Of a DNA stretch of 64,000 nt, positions 25,122 to 35,556 are shown piece by piece (positions within the stretch are counted from its first letter, which is position 1; each line of letters opens with the position of its first letter). The DNA is from CAJGBR01 sp045637425 (GTDB lineage Bacteria; Bacteroidota; Bacteroidia; Bacteroidales; Rikenellaceae). Location: assembly GCA_045637425.1 (NCBI GenBank), contig JAZTZL010000048.1, positions 10,560 to 74,559 of the forward strand. The letters are read 5' to 3'. The position numbers and the translations under genes were made by a program. The notes below the pieces were generated by a model. That model was not told where the DNA came from, made no database searches, and saw nothing but the letters and a program-made list of their open reading frames with translations.

Positions 25122-26084
25122 TTACTTTATATATATTTCGAGCAATTTCCCGCAACCTTTTATCTGTACTTCGTCAGTTGAAGCCGGAATCAACACCGTT
25201 TCGCCCATCTTCAACGACTCGTCGCCCTCTTCCGTAGCAATCTTCACCGAACCACCCACACAAACATAAACTACAAACGAATCCCACGACATTACCGAAC
25301 GCCTTACTGCGCTCTGCACATCAATCAGATTTATCGTAAAATGGCGACACGATTTCACCTCGGTTACTCCATTGGGTTCAGGTCTAGGCACCATTACTTC
25401 GGGTTCGGTTCGTGCGAAATCAATCACATCTAGCGCCAAATCTGTATGCAACTCTCTTGCAGTACCATTCTGATCTACGCGATTCCAATCGAATATTCTG
25501 TATGTCACATCGCTTGTCTGCTGAATTTCGGCTACCATCACACCACGTCCCATTGCGTGTACTGTTCCTGCCGGAATAAAATATGCCTCACCGGCTCGAA
25601 CGGGAACTCTGCGTAACATCTGCTCAACAGTACCGTTAGCCAAGTGTTCGAGATACTCCTCTTTCGTATATTGTCTGTTGAATCCCCAATATATGCAGGC
25701 ATCTTCAGCAGCCTCTATTACATACCACAATTCGCTCTTGCCATAGGCGTGGTGACGCTCAATAGCCACCTCATCGTCGGGGTGCACCTGAACCGATAGT
25801 TGTTCACAAGCATCAAGAAACTTAATCAGCAGTGGAAATTCCTCTCCGAATCGCTCATAAACACTCTCACCTACCAAATCGCCCATATAGACCTCGATGA
25901 GTTCATTTATATTATTACCTCGCAGGCCTCCGTTCTTTACTCGTGAGACTGCGCCCTCAACTGCGGACAATTCCCAACTCTCGCCGATTTTTTTATCTTC
26001 GGGCAAACGGCGACCAAATTTTTCCAAGCCACGACCTCCCCAGAGGCGCTCCATAAGTATCGGAGTAAATTTCAGTGGATACAT
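25122..26084 (-). CDS. manA: Mannose-6-phosphate isomerase, class I
   Basis: 320 residues. Motifs: FTPILMERLWGGRGLEKFG at the N-terminus, zinc ligands in SVQVHPDDEVA, YFIPAGTVHAMGRGV, and a C-terminal cupin-like strand set. It interconverts fructose-6-phosphate and mannose-6-phosphate for mannose use or GDP-mannose synthesis. A minus-strand -7 box (TACCTTTG, forward CAAAGGTA 26119-26126) lies 34 bp upstream. The dCMP deaminase gene follows within 5 bp. Confidence 0.94.
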   Translation of the reverse strand: MYPLKFTPILMERLWGGRGLEKFGRRLPEDKKIGESWELSAVEGAVSRVKNGGLRGNNINELIEVYMGDLVGESVYERFGEEFPLLIKFLDACEQLSVQVHPDDEVAIERHHAYGKSELWYVIEAAEDACIYWGFNRQYTKEEYLEHLANGTVEQMLRRVPVRAGEAYFIPAGTVHAMGRGVMVAEIQQTSDVTYRIFDWNRVDQNGTARELHTDLALDVIDFARTEPEVMVPRPEPNGVTEVKSCRHFTINLIDVQSAVRRSVMSWDSFVVYVCVGGSVKIATEEGDESLKMGETVLIPASTDEVQIKGCGKLLEIYIK

Positions 26085-26189
26085 AATTCAACACTCAGCA
26101 CTATTCTATGCACGATTGCAAAGGTAGCAACATTATATCTGGTTTGAAAATTTATACGCATAAATTTTAACACTTTGTCGGTTGCAGCC

Positions 26190-27131
26190 TTAGTCGAGCG
26201 ACTGCATACCCAAAGAGGCTACGGCTCGCAACTGCGCGGTCTGCCACGGAGCCACCTCGTTAAAGAAGTAGTGAATCGGGTCTACCTGACTGCCGTTCAG
26301 CAACACTTCGTAATGAAGATGTGGTGCAAACGACAATCCCGAGTTTCCAGACAACCCGATGATGTCACCTTGTCTTACTCTCTGTCCCTTGCGTACCGAC
26401 GCTCGGCTCAGGTGTCCGTAAAAGGTTGTATAGCCGCTATTTCCGTGCTTTATCGTAACCGAGATCCCAGAAGACGCACCTTTTTTTGAATTCACATTGT
26501 TGACCGTTCCATCTGCCGTAGCATAGACTCGACTTCCTTCCGAGACTGCAAAGTCCACGCCCCTGTGCATCGTAATGCTCTTATAGAACGGCTGAATTCG
26601 CATTCCGAACGACGACACCAATGAGGTATTATTTTTATCCGTAATAGGTTTGATTTTAGGGATATAGGCAATCATACTATTGGTCGGCAGCGAATCGACC
26701 AACTGAATCAGTCCATTTTCAAGTTGATTATATCTTCGTTCGAATGCAGCAACCCGACTCTCAAAAATCTCACTCAATTTGATATTCGACATCTTTGACA
26801 GCGAATCGCGAATCAACTCGGCATTATTATGGTTATCATTGCTGTACGGGTCAGCCTCAAACAGTGAAATATAGACATTTCGGTCGCGCTCCTCGATGTT
26901 GTGCAGCACGCGGTCAATCGTATCATAACGAGCCTGCAGTATAGCGTATTGCTGCTCGAGTATCTTTGTTTCTTCCTTGAGGCGCGACTCGAGCGGAGTG
27001 TCAAAAAACGAATAGAATATGATATAATAGACAACAGCGATACCCGCCCACGCCAACAGATGAATCACCAGATTTACAATCTTTTGGCGCAACGAAACAG
27101 GATTTTCTATATTTCTCTTACCGTTACTCAT
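26190..27131 (-). CDS. M23-family metallopeptidase (membrane-anchored), second of a pair
   Basis: 313 residues. One N-terminal transmembrane segment (LLAWAGIAVVYYIIFYSFF) is followed by a coiled-coil stretch (about 50-150; LKEETKILEQQYAILQARYD) and a C-terminal LytM/peptidase M23 domain with zinc ligands in MHRGVDFA and HLHYEV (GNSGLSFAPHLHYEV). M23 enzymes cut or sense peptide cross-links of peptidoglycan. Because the His/Asp ligands are intact, an active enzyme is likely. Its start overlaps the stop of the paralogous upstream gene (TAATG). Confidence 0.93.
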   Translation of the reverse strand: MSNGKRNIENPVSLRQKIVNLVIHLLAWAGIAVVYYIIFYSFFDTPLESRLKEETKILEQQYAILQARYDTIDRVLHNIEERDRNVYISLFEADPYSNDNHNNAELIRDSLSKMSNIKLSEIFESRVAAFERRYNQLENGLIQLVDSLPTNSMIAYIPKIKPITDKNNTSLVSSFGMRIQPFYKSITMHRGVDFAVSEGSRVYATADGTVNNVNSKKGASSGISVTIKHGNSGYTTFYGHLSRASVRKGQRVRQGDIIGLSGNSGLSFAPHLHYEVLLNGSQVDPIHYFFNEVAPWQTAQLRAVASLGMQSLD

Positions 27132-28096
27132 TACAATTCGTATGTTGTAGCACGCGCTTCATCAACAATCTTCTGCAATTCCTCGTCGGTCATATCCCTG
27201 CGTAGGAAGTTAATCGGATCGAGGTGTTTACCCATATATATCACTTCGTAGTGAAGGTGCGGCCCCGTCGAACGCCCCGTATTACCGAGCTCGCCAATCT
27301 TCTCGCCACGCTTGACATACTGACCCGAAACTACCGTAATCTTGCTCAAGTGGGCGTAGCGAGTCTGGTAACCAAAGCCGTGATTAATCAGCACCTGCTT
27401 ACCGTAGCCCGACTTAACACCGGTCGAGATATCAATGTAGCCGTTACCCGTAGCGTAAATATCCACACCACGCGGACCTCCGAGGTCGATTCCGTTGTGC
27501 ATCAAGTAGCGCTTATAAATCGGGTGACGACGCATTCCGAATGCACCGATATTAGGTTTGATATTGCTGCGGTTCACGGGCCAGATTGCAGGCACACACT
27601 CTGCCATAAGTTCCTTATTCTTAGTCAATTCCTGCAATCTATCCATAGACACAGACTGACCATAAACCAATCTTGACAACAGGTCGAGATTCTTCCACGT
27701 CTGGGTAATCAGAGATGAGTATCTGTCAGACTGCCACAGACTGTATTTATCATCGGAATAGGACTCATAATAGCGACTCATCGGCATCGTATCCACAGCA
27801 AAGACTACGCTATATACCTGTTTTTCACGATTGTTTATTGCCGAGAGCCGGGCGAGCGACTCGTTAATCTTACTATTCAGTTCGCTGTAATCGCTGAGCA
27901 ATTGCTCATTTTTTCGTTTGATATCGGAAATCTTTGGAGTGTAGAAAAAAAACGAAAATACAAAATTAACCAGCAATGCCAATATAAATGCGACTATCAA
28001 CTTCCGACAAATCAGATAAAGCCTGATTCTCATCGGAATTGCAATCTCCTCATACGAAAGGGTTTGCGGATTGAATTTATATCGTTTTTTCGCCAT
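27131..28096 (-). CDS. M23-family metallopeptidase (membrane-anchored), first of a pair
   Basis: 321 residues, same layout as its downstream paralogue. A cytoplasmic start rich in Lys/Arg is followed by one membrane segment (LIVAFILALLVNFVFSFFFY), a coiled coil (KRKNEQLLSDYSELNSKINE) and a C-terminal M23 domain with MHNGIDLGG and GPHLHYEVIY. It probably acts on cell-wall remodelling during growth or division. A possible -7 box TAATTTTG (forward 28123-28130) is upstream. The two genes share one base and form an operon, apparently from a tandem duplication. Confidence 0.93.
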   Translation of the reverse strand: MAKKRYKFNPQTLSYEEIAIPMRIRLYLICRKLIVAFILALLVNFVFSFFFYTPKISDIKRKNEQLLSDYSELNSKINESLARLSAINNREKQVYSVVFAVDTMPMSRYYESYSDDKYSLWQSDRYSSLITQTWKNLDLLSRLVYGQSVSMDRLQELTKNKELMAECVPAIWPVNRSNIKPNIGAFGMRRHPIYKRYLMHNGIDLGGPRGVDIYATGNGYIDISTGVKSGYGKQVLINHGFGYQTRYAHLSKITVVSGQYVKRGEKIGELGNTGRSTGPHLHYEVIYMGKHLDPINFLRRDMTDEELQKIVDEARATTYEL

Positions 28097-28210
28097 TTTT
28101 CAAATATCCACGTCTAAGGTTGCAAAATTAGGTAAAAATATGTAATTTTACAACTCGTTTCGACGATATATATTAACGCAAAGAAAACTAAAAATATTTG
28201 ATATAAGGAT

Positions 28211-30826
28211 ATGAATTCGAACAAAATCAGAGAAACATTTCTCGAGTTCTTCAGAGAAAAGAATCACCAGATTGTTCCTTCGGCACCTATGGTAGTCAAG
28301 GGAGACCCCACACTGATGTTCACCAATGCCGGAATGAACCAATTCAAAGATATATTTTTGGGCAATGCTCCGACAAAATGGAACAGAGCAGCCGATTCAC
28401 AAAAATGTCTGCGAGTATCGGGTAAACATAACGACCTCGACGAAGTGGGTCACGATACATACCACCACACAATGTTCGAAATGTTGGGCAACTGGTCATT
28501 CGGCGATTACTTCAAAAATGAGGCTATTGACTTTGCGTGGGAACTGCTGGTAGGCAGATTCGGACTGCCCAAAGAGCGTATCTATGCTACAATCTTTGAG
28601 GGCTCGCCTGAAGAGGGAATTCCTCAAGACAGCGAAGCTCTCGAGGCGTGGAAAAAATATCTGCCCGAAGACCACATTCTGCTGGGTAACAGAAAAGACA
28701 ACTTCTGGGAAATGGGCGAAACAGGTCCGTGTGGTCCCTGCAGCGAAATACACTTCGACTTGAGAGATGACTGCGACAGAGAAAAAATCTCAGGTGCAGA
28801 GATGGTGAACAAAGGTCACCACCTTGTAATCGAAATCTGGAACCTCGTGTTTATGCAATTCAACCGCAAGGCGAATGGCTCACTCGAATCGCTTCCAAGC
28901 CACCACGTCGATACAGGTATGGGATTCGAACGTCTGTGTATGGTGCTGCAAAACAAAAAGAGCAACTATGATACCGACGTGTTCCAACCTCTGATTCAGC
29001 GAATCGCTCAAATGGCAGCAAAACAATACGGAGAAAACCAAGCCGATGACGTAGCAATGCGCGTAGTTGCAGACCACTTGCGTGCTATTGCATTCTCGAT
29101 TGCCGACGGACAACTGCCATCGAACGTAAAGGCTGGCTATGTTATTCGTAGAATTTTGCGTCGAGCTGTAAGATACGGATATACATACCTCGGTTTCAAC
29201 GAACCGTTCATCTGCAAACTCGTGCCTACGTTGGTGGAACAAATGGGACACCAATACCCTGAACTCAAAGCTCAACAGACACTCATAGAACGCGTAATCA
29301 ATGAAGAAGAAACTTCATTCCTGCGCACACTCTCGACAGGACTCAACCTGCTCGACGGCGTAATGGACCGCTGTAAAGAGGGTGTAATCTCGGGTGATGA
29401 CGCATTCCTGTTATACGACACATACGGATTCCCGATTGACTTGACCGAGCTGATTGCTCGCGAACACAACCTCAAGGTAGACCTCGAAGGTTTCAGCCGC
29501 AATCTTGAAGCACAAAAGGCTCGCTCGAGAAATGCCGCAGCACAACAGACCGACGACTGGGTAGAATTAATTCCTATCACCGAGAGCCGTTTTGTGGGCT
29601 ATGACTCATTAGAGTGCGAATCACAAATTGCACGCTACCGTAAAGTTACTGCAAAGAACAAGACTACATATCAGATTGTATTAGACCAGACTCCGTTCTA
29701 TGGTAATTCAGGTGGTCAGGTCGGCGATACCGGCTATCTCGAATGCGACGGTGAAAAAGTCGAAGTTATTGATACGCTGAAGGAAAACGGGCTGATTATG
29801 CCGATTCTCAAGCAGTTGCCCAAAGATTTGCACTCAGGCGTAAGAGCAGTTGTTAATCCTCAAAACAGAGTGGCATCGGCTTGCAACCATACGGCTACGC
29901 ACCTGATGCACCACGCACTGCGTACAGTGCTGGGCACTCACGTAGAACAAAAGGGTTCGCAGGTTACACCGCAAGGTCTGAGATTCGACTTCTCACACTT
30001 CCAGAAGGTTACGCCTGAAGAAATCCGTCAGGTAGAACATATCGTAAATAGAATGATTCGCGAAAATATCGCACTCGACGAAAGACGCGAATGTCCGATT
30101 GACGAGGCTGCGAAAATGGGTGCAATGATGCTCTTCGGCGAAAAATATGGCGACAAGGTACGCGTAGTGCGTTTCGGAGATAGTATCGAATTCTGCGGCG
30201 GTACACACGTTGCTGCAACAGGACAAATCGGAATGTTCAAGATTCTCTCGGAAAGTGCAATCTCGGCAGGCGTGCGTCGTATCGAGGCTATCACCGGAGA
30301 AAAATGCGAAGAATTCTACAACAACCTGTGCGACACTATTTTGGATATCCAAACATTCTTGGGCAATCCGTCTATAGTACCCGCAATCAAAAAGGTAATC
30401 GAAACTAACGAAACACTGAACAAACAGATTTCAGAGTACAAGCAGGCGAAAATCAACGAGTGCATCGAGCAGCTCTCAAAGAAGATCGACCCGAATGCAG
30501 AAGAAGTCGTTATTGCTCAGCAAATCAACCTTTCGCCAGACCTGATTAAGGATATCGCATACGGACTCAGAACAAAATTCCGCAACATCATCTTGATAAT
30601 CGGTAGCCAAAACGATGACAAGGCATCGCTGACCATTATGCTGGGTGATGACATCGTCGCTCGCGGAGCAAATGCTTCGAAGACAATTCGCGAGGCTGCA
30701 CGCCTTATCGAAGGCGGTGGCGGTGGACAACCATTCTTTGCTACGGCAGGAGGGAAGAAACCTCAAGGTATCGAAGAATCCATTATCAAAGCTCGCGACC
30801 TGATTCTCGAATCAATCGGCAAATAG
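28211..30826 (+). CDS. alaS: Alanyl-tRNA synthetase
   Basis: 871 residues. The N-terminal class II core contains FLEFFREKNHQIVPSAPMV, TNAGMNQFKD and GETGPCGPCSEIHFD. The editing domain carries NHTATHLMHHALR and the C-x-x-x-H zinc site CGGTHVAATG. A C-Ala domain with EGGGGGQPFFATAGG lies near the end. It charges tRNA-Ala and hydrolyses mischarged Ser/Gly. It is followed 48 bp later by gpmI on the same strand. Confidence 0.98.
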   Translation: MNSNKIRETFLEFFREKNHQIVPSAPMVVKGDPTLMFTNAGMNQFKDIFLGNAPTKWNRAADSQKCLRVSGKHNDLDEVGHDTYHHTMFEMLGNWSFGDYFKNEAIDFAWELLVGRFGLPKERIYATIFEGSPEEGIPQDSEALEAWKKYLPEDHILLGNRKDNFWEMGETGPCGPCSEIHFDLRDDCDREKISGAEMVNKGHHLVIEIWNLVFMQFNRKANGSLESLPSHHVDTGMGFERLCMVLQNKKSNYDTDVFQPLIQRIAQMAAKQYGENQADDVAMRVVADHLRAIAFSIADGQLPSNVKAGYVIRRILRRAVRYGYTYLGFNEPFICKLVPTLVEQMGHQYPELKAQQTLIERVINEEETSFLRTLSTGLNLLDGVMDRCKEGVISGDDAFLLYDTYGFPIDLTELIAREHNLKVDLEGFSRNLEAQKARSRNAAAQQTDDWVELIPITESRFVGYDSLECESQIARYRKVTAKNKTTYQIVLDQTPFYGNSGGQVGDTGYLECDGEKVEVIDTLKENGLIMPILKQLPKDLHSGVRAVVNPQNRVASACNHTATHLMHHALRTVLGTHVEQKGSQVTPQGLRFDFSHFQKVTPEEIRQVEHIVNRMIRENIALDERRECPIDEAAKMGAMMLFGEKYGDKVRVVRFGDSIEFCGGTHVAATGQIGMFKILSESAISAGVRRIEAITGEKCEEFYNNLCDTILDIQTFLGNPSIVPAIKKVIETNETLNKQISEYKQAKINECIEQLSKKIDPNAEEVVIAQQINLSPDLIKDIAYGLRTKFRNIILIIGSQNDDKASLTIMLGDDIVARGANASKTIREAARLIEGGGGGQPFFATAGGKKPQGIEESIIKARDLILESIGK

Positions 30827-30874
30827 TGGTGTGCTTATTGTAGTGAAAAGAAATATTAAAATGATAAAGTGAAA

Positions 30875-32401
30875 ATGGGAAAGAAAGTTTTATTGATGAT
30901 TCTCGACGGCTGGGGCAACGGTGACCACAGCAACGGTGATGTTGTATATTCAGCAAAACCCGAATTTATCCAGAATCTTCAAAAGGAGTGGCCAACGGCT
31001 CAATTGATGACCTGCGGCGAGCACGTCGGACTGCCCGACGGTCAGATGGGTAACTCTGAGGTAGGACACCTCAATATCGGTGCCGGCAGAGTTATTTATC
31101 AAGATTTGGTAAAAATCAACAAGGCAATCGAAGATAACACTATCAGCAAAAATAACACTCTGGTAGATGCATTCAAATACGCAAAAGAGAACAACAAACA
31201 GGTACACTTCTTGGGATTGCTCTCAGATGGTGGAGTTCACTCGGTAACTTCGCACCTCTATAAACTCTGCGAAATGACTGCAGAGTATGGTCTGGACAAG
31301 GTATTTGTTCACGCGTTGATGGACGGTCGTGATACCGACCCAAAGAGTGGACTCGGCTTTATGCAGTCGCTCGTAGATAAAATCTCTGGCACCAATGTTC
31401 GCTTGGCATCTATCTGCGGACGCTACTACACAATGGACCGCGACAAACGCTGGGAACGCGTGAAAGAGGGCTACGACCTGCTGGTACACGGAGTTGGAAA
31501 CAAGGCTACTGACCCGATTGCTGCAATTGAAGAGTCTTATGCTCAAGGTGTTACTGACGAGTTTATCAAACCCGTAGTAATGGTTGATGATAATGCTCAG
31601 CCGATTGCGACTATCGCAGAAGGCGACGTAGTTGTTTGCTACAACTTCCGCACTGACCGTCTGCGCGAAATCACCACCGTACTCACACAGAAGGATATGC
31701 CCGAATTCGGAATGTCTACAATGCCGTTGTACTACCTAACAATGACAAGATATGACGACTCGTTCAAGGGCATCAAGATTGTTTTCGATAAAGACAACCT
31801 ACGAAACACTTTGGGCGAAATCATTGCTCGCAACAATATGCGACAAATCCGCATCGCTGAAACAGAAAAATATGCTCACGTAACTTTCTTCTTCAACGGC
31901 GGTCGCGAAGAACCGTTCGAAGGCGAAGAACGTATTCTGATTTCATCACCCAAAGTTGCTACATACGACCTGAAACCTGAAATGAGTGCTTATGAAGTTA
32001 CAGATGCCATTGTTGAAAAGCTGAAAATGGCTGAGGCTGACTTCGTATGTCTGAACTTTGCAAATGGTGATATGGTGGGACATACAGGTATTTATGATGC
32101 AATCTGGAAAGCTGTAAAAGCAGTTGATAGTTGCGTAAAACGTGTAGTTACTACGGCTCGCGAAAATGGTTACGATGTATTTGTTACGGCTGACCACGGT
32201 AATGCAGACTACGCGCAAAACCCTGATGGTTCACCCAATACTGCACACTCACTCAATCCTGTACCGCTGATTGTGGTATCGGACAATGTTGCTGCAGTGA
32301 AAGATGGTGCATTGTGTGACATTGCTCCGTCTATCCTTTCGCTGATGGGAATCCAACAACCTGAAGATATGACAGGTCATTCGCTGATTACATTGAAATA
32401 G
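30875..32401 (+). CDS. gpmI: 2,3-bisphosphoglycerate-independent phosphoglycerate mutase
   Basis: 508 residues from ATG 30875; a GTG two codons upstream is in frame but weaker. Metal-site motifs of the alkaline-phosphatase fold are MILDGWG at the start, the catalytic serine in MGNSEVGHLNIGAGR, DGRDTDP, and VTADHGNAD near the end. It converts 3- to 2-phosphoglycerate in glycolysis using Mn2+. A strong terminator follows at 32424-32463. Confidence 0.97.
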   Translation: MGKKVLLMILDGWGNGDHSNGDVVYSAKPEFIQNLQKEWPTAQLMTCGEHVGLPDGQMGNSEVGHLNIGAGRVIYQDLVKINKAIEDNTISKNNTLVDAFKYAKENNKQVHFLGLLSDGGVHSVTSHLYKLCEMTAEYGLDKVFVHALMDGRDTDPKSGLGFMQSLVDKISGTNVRLASICGRYYTMDRDKRWERVKEGYDLLVHGVGNKATDPIAAIEESYAQGVTDEFIKPVVMVDDNAQPIATIAEGDVVVCYNFRTDRLREITTVLTQKDMPEFGMSTMPLYYLTMTRYDDSFKGIKIVFDKDNLRNTLGEIIARNNMRQIRIAETEKYAHVTFFFNGGREEPFEGEERILISSPKVATYDLKPEMSAYEVTDAIVEKLKMAEADFVCLNFANGDMVGHTGIYDAIWKAVKAVDSCVKRVVTTARENGYDVFVTADHGNADYAQNPDGSPNTAHSLNPVPLIVVSDNVAAVKDGALCDIAPSILSLMGIQQPEDMTGHSLITLK

Positions 32402-32423
32402 TTTTTTTCGATTTAATAATGAC

Positions 32424-32463
32424 AGGCTGCCGAAATGCTCAATCCGGCAGCCTATATTTTTTT
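32424..32463 (+). terminator. Intrinsic terminator after gpmI
   Basis: AGGCTGCCG (32424-32432) pairs with CGGCAGCCT (32445-32453), and a T-rich run follows. Confidence 0.9.
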
Positions 32464-32521
32464 AGTTCAAATTAAATTATTGGCACACATTTTATTGTAT
32501 CAATAGAAAAACTATTGAAAT

Positions 32522-34027
32522 ATGGATAACAATAAAAAGTATATCTTATCACTCGATCAGGGCACCACCTCATCGCGAGCCATTATATTCGACAACGAGG
32601 GCAATGCCATATCTATATCACAACACAATCTCGAACAACACTACCCCCAGCCGGGCTGGGTCGAACACAATCCCAATGAGATTTGGTACACACAGTCATC
32701 GGTTGCTGCCGAGGCCATTGCACGAGCAAACCTTACGGGTCGAGACATCGCCTGCATCGGAATCACCAACCAACGCGAAACCGTAATCGTTTGGGATAGA
32801 AATACATCAAACCCAATATATAATGCTATCGTGTGGCAGGACAGACGTACGGCCGATTACTGCAGCAAACTAATCGAAGAGGGATACACAGAGATGATTC
32901 GCTCGAAAACAGGACTCATTCCCGATGCCTACTTTTCGGCTACGAAATTGAAGTGGATTCTGGACAACGTGGAGGGGGCTCGCGAACGTGCAAAGCGTGG
33001 CGAGTTGTGTTTCGGTACAGTTGATTCGTGGTTGGTCTGGAAATTCACCCGAGGTAAAAACCATATTACAGATGTAACCAATGCCTCGAGAACAATGTTG
33101 TTCAATATCCACACGCTCAGTTGGGACTCAGAATTGCTAAAACTTTTCGACATTCCTGCCGAGATGCTGCCTGAAGTAAAATCCTCGAGCGAAATATATT
33201 GCAATACTGCCACAACACTTTTCTCATCGAAAATACCCATTTCAGGGATAGCAGGCGACCAACAAGCAGCTCTCTTCGGACAACTCTGCATCGAGCCGGG
33301 TATGGCCAAAACCACATACGGAACGGGCTGCTTCCTGATGATAAACTCGGGAGATAATCCGGTCTCGAGCCACAATAATCTATTGACTACCATTGCGTGG
33401 CAGATTGGCGGCAAGGTTACCTACGCACTCGAAGGCAGCGTGTTTGTAGGCGGTGCTGCGGTGCAATGGATTCGAGATGGACTGAAAATCATCAGCGATT
33501 CGGCACAAACCGAACGACTTGCCAATGCGGCAAAAGACAATAACGGAGTTTACTTCGTACCTGCGCTAACGGGACTCGGCGCACCATATTGGGATCAATA
33601 CGCTCGAGGTACAATTTTCGGACTGACTCGAGGTACGACCATTGCGGATATTGCCCGAGCTACGCTTGAGGGTATAGCCTTCGAGGTGCACGACGTACTG
33701 CGCGCAATGGAGCAAGATGTAGGCCACAAAACTCACTCGCTGAGGGTAGACGGAGGTGCAGTAGCCAACAACTTTTTGATGCAGTTTCAGGCAGACTTGG
33801 GTAATCTGAATGTAATAAGGCCCAAGATTATGGAGACGACTGCGCTCGGAGCCGCCTACCTCGCGGGACTCGCCGTTGGAATCTGGTCTGATATAGACCA
33901 ATTGAAAAACAATTGGCAATTCGACCAAACATTCACACCCCAGGCAGACCGTTCGATTATTGAACACAAACTAAAGATGTGGCATCGTGCCGTGAGATGC
34001 GCTCGAGAGTGGAGTAAGGAAGAGTAA
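32522..34027 (+). CDS. glpK: Glycerol kinase
   Basis: 501 residues, FGGY family: LSLDQGTTSSRAIIFD at the N-terminus, GITNQRETVIVWD, WQDRRTADYC, GIAGDQQAALFGQ and GGAVANNFLMQFQADL. It phosphorylates glycerol to sn-glycerol-3-phosphate. The glycerol channel gene glpF follows 15 bp downstream, giving a two-gene glycerol uptake operon. The glycerol-3-phosphate dehydrogenase gene is not in the window. Confidence 0.97.
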   Translation: MDNNKKYILSLDQGTTSSRAIIFDNEGNAISISQHNLEQHYPQPGWVEHNPNEIWYTQSSVAAEAIARANLTGRDIACIGITNQRETVIVWDRNTSNPIYNAIVWQDRRTADYCSKLIEEGYTEMIRSKTGLIPDAYFSATKLKWILDNVEGARERAKRGELCFGTVDSWLVWKFTRGKNHITDVTNASRTMLFNIHTLSWDSELLKLFDIPAEMLPEVKSSSEIYCNTATTLFSSKIPISGIAGDQQAALFGQLCIEPGMAKTTYGTGCFLMINSGDNPVSSHNNLLTTIAWQIGGKVTYALEGSVFVGGAAVQWIRDGLKIISDSAQTERLANAAKDNNGVYFVPALTGLGAPYWDQYARGTIFGLTRGTTIADIARATLEGIAFEVHDVLRAMEQDVGHKTHSLRVDGGAVANNFLMQFQADLGNLNVIRPKIMETTALGAAYLAGLAVGIWSDIDQLKNNWQFDQTFTPQADRSIIEHKLKMWHRAVRCAREWSKEE

Positions 34028-34042
34028 CAAAAACGAAAGACT

Positions 34043-34780
34043 ATGACACCATTTGTAGCCGAATTGTTAGGCACAATGTTTATTTTGATTCTGGGAGCAG
34101 GTGTAGTGGCAAACGCATTGCTGAACAAGACCAAAGGCGCCAATGCAGGAATATTGGCCATCACTACTGCGTGGGCACTGGGAGTATTCATCGGCGTGGT
34201 GGTAGCTGCCCCATACAGCGGAGCTCACCTCAATCCCGCAGTAACATTGGGATTCGCCCTCTGCGGACAATTCCCCTGGAGCGAGGTTGGCACATACATC
34301 ATTGCGCAGTTTTTAGGAGCAGCACTCGGCGTAACTCTCATCTGGGCAGTCTACTACGACCACTTCAAAATAACAGACAATACAGAGTCGAAATTGGCAA
34401 TATTTTGCACATACCCAGAGATTCGCCATACTGCAACAAATTTCTTCTGCGAATTTTTGGGCACATTCGTACTAATGTTCATTGTGTTCTACATCACGGG
34501 CGGCAGCCTGACTCTGAGCGATACTGCGCAGACTCTGCCCGTCGGACTCGGCAGCATCGGAGCAATACCCGTTGCATTCACCGTCTGGGGCATCGGACTC
34601 GCATTGGGTGGCCCTACGGGTTATGCCATAAATCCCGCACGCGACCTGGCTCCGCGAGTGATGCACACGCTACTGCCTATGGGCAAAAAGGAGAGCAGCC
34701 GCTGGGACTACGCCTGGGTGCCCGTAATCGCACCTCTCTGCGGAGCCTCAGCAGCTGCCCTACTCTACACTATATTATAG
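34043..34780 (+). CDS. glpF: Glycerol uptake facilitator (aquaglyceroporin)
   Basis: 245 residues, MIP family, with six membrane segments. Both NPA boxes are intact: SGAHLNPAVTLGFA (half 1) and YAINPARDLAPR (half 2); the Asp after the second box is typical of glycerol-conducting members. It lets glycerol diffuse in for GlpK to trap. It ends 2 bp from the convergent SIMPL gene. Confidence 0.95.
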   Translation: MTPFVAELLGTMFILILGAGVVANALLNKTKGANAGILAITTAWALGVFIGVVVAAPYSGAHLNPAVTLGFALCGQFPWSEVGTYIIAQFLGAALGVTLIWAVYYDHFKITDNTESKLAIFCTYPEIRHTATNFFCEFLGTFVLMFIVFYITGGSLTLSDTAQTLPVGLGSIGAIPVAFTVWGIGLALGGPTGYAINPARDLAPRVMHTLLPMGKKESSRWDYAWVPVIAPLCGASAAALLYTIL

Positions 34781-34782
34781 AT

Positions 34783-35475
34783 TTATCTTATTCCATAGCG
34801 AACCTCAACATTTGAGGATACTGTTATTTTGCGGAATTCGATTGCAGGAGTCGATTCCGCTTCATTGCTGTCCATACTCCTCGCACTCTTCAACATCACA
34901 TAATCACCTGCATATGTTCTGCGCCCCAACGATTCGCGGCACACTATATTAAGCACATTATATATCTCACAACCTGCACTTTCTGCCAAAACATCGGCTA
35001 CGCGACGGGCATTCTTCACAGCTTGTCCCATAATTCTGATTTTCTCCTCTTCGAGTGTCGAAAGTTCTACACGATTTATTCTCAGCGAATAGACCTTCAA
35101 ATTCTGCAACACTGCATACACCTCACCAACGGTTTGTGCCTCTGTTACCAGCAGCTCATAGTTGCGAGTCTGAACCACTTCGCTCTTACGCGGATTCTTG
35201 CCCACCGTATTTCCGAACATATCCTTTATCGTCAATCGTGTTTCTACATTAATGCCCAATTGTCTCAAGGCTTTAATCATCTGCATCTGCTGCTCTACGA
35301 CCGTGGTTTTATCCTTAGGATTCTCCTTGAGTGTGAATCCTATGTAGATTCGGTCGGGAGTGAACTCCTCCTCATAGTAGCCATTGACCTCAATCGAACG
35401 GGGCTGCTGAACCTGTGCCCACGATGTTCCCACACTCACCAGCGCAACAAACATCAATACAAAAATCTTTTTCAT
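34783..35475 (-). CDS. SIMPL-domain (DUF541) periplasmic protein
   Basis: 230 residues. A signal peptide (MKKIFVLMFVALVSVGTSWA) is followed by a DUF541/SIMPL domain: IEVNGYYEEEFTPDRIYIGF, VYAVLQNLKVYSLRINRVEL and QAVKNARRVADVLAESAGCE. Members are secreted proteins of unclear function. It lies downstream of the fba terminator, so it probably has its own promoter. It converges with glpF. Confidence 0.9.
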   Translation of the reverse strand: MKKIFVLMFVALVSVGTSWAQVQQPRSIEVNGYYEEEFTPDRIYIGFTLKENPKDKTTVVEQQMQMIKALRQLGINVETRLTIKDMFGNTVGKNPRKSEVVQTRNYELLVTEAQTVGEVYAVLQNLKVYSLRINRVELSTLEEEKIRIMGQAVKNARRVADVLAESAGCEIYNVLNIVCRESLGRRTYAGDYVMLKSARSMDSNEAESTPAIEFRKITVSSNVEVRYGIR

Positions 35476-35499
35476 ATCTGTTCTCTATTAAAAGTAAAA

Positions 35500-35531
35500 A
35501 AGGACTACCCCAACCTTTGAGGGCAGTCCTT
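35500..35531 (-). terminator. Intrinsic terminator after fba
   Basis: On the minus strand AAGGACT-CCC and GGG-AGTCCTT form a stem followed by a T-run (forward A-run 35496-35500). It separates fba from the SIMPL gene. Confidence 0.85.
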
Positions 35532-35556
35532 ACTCAAACAATCAAATTTCATTCAA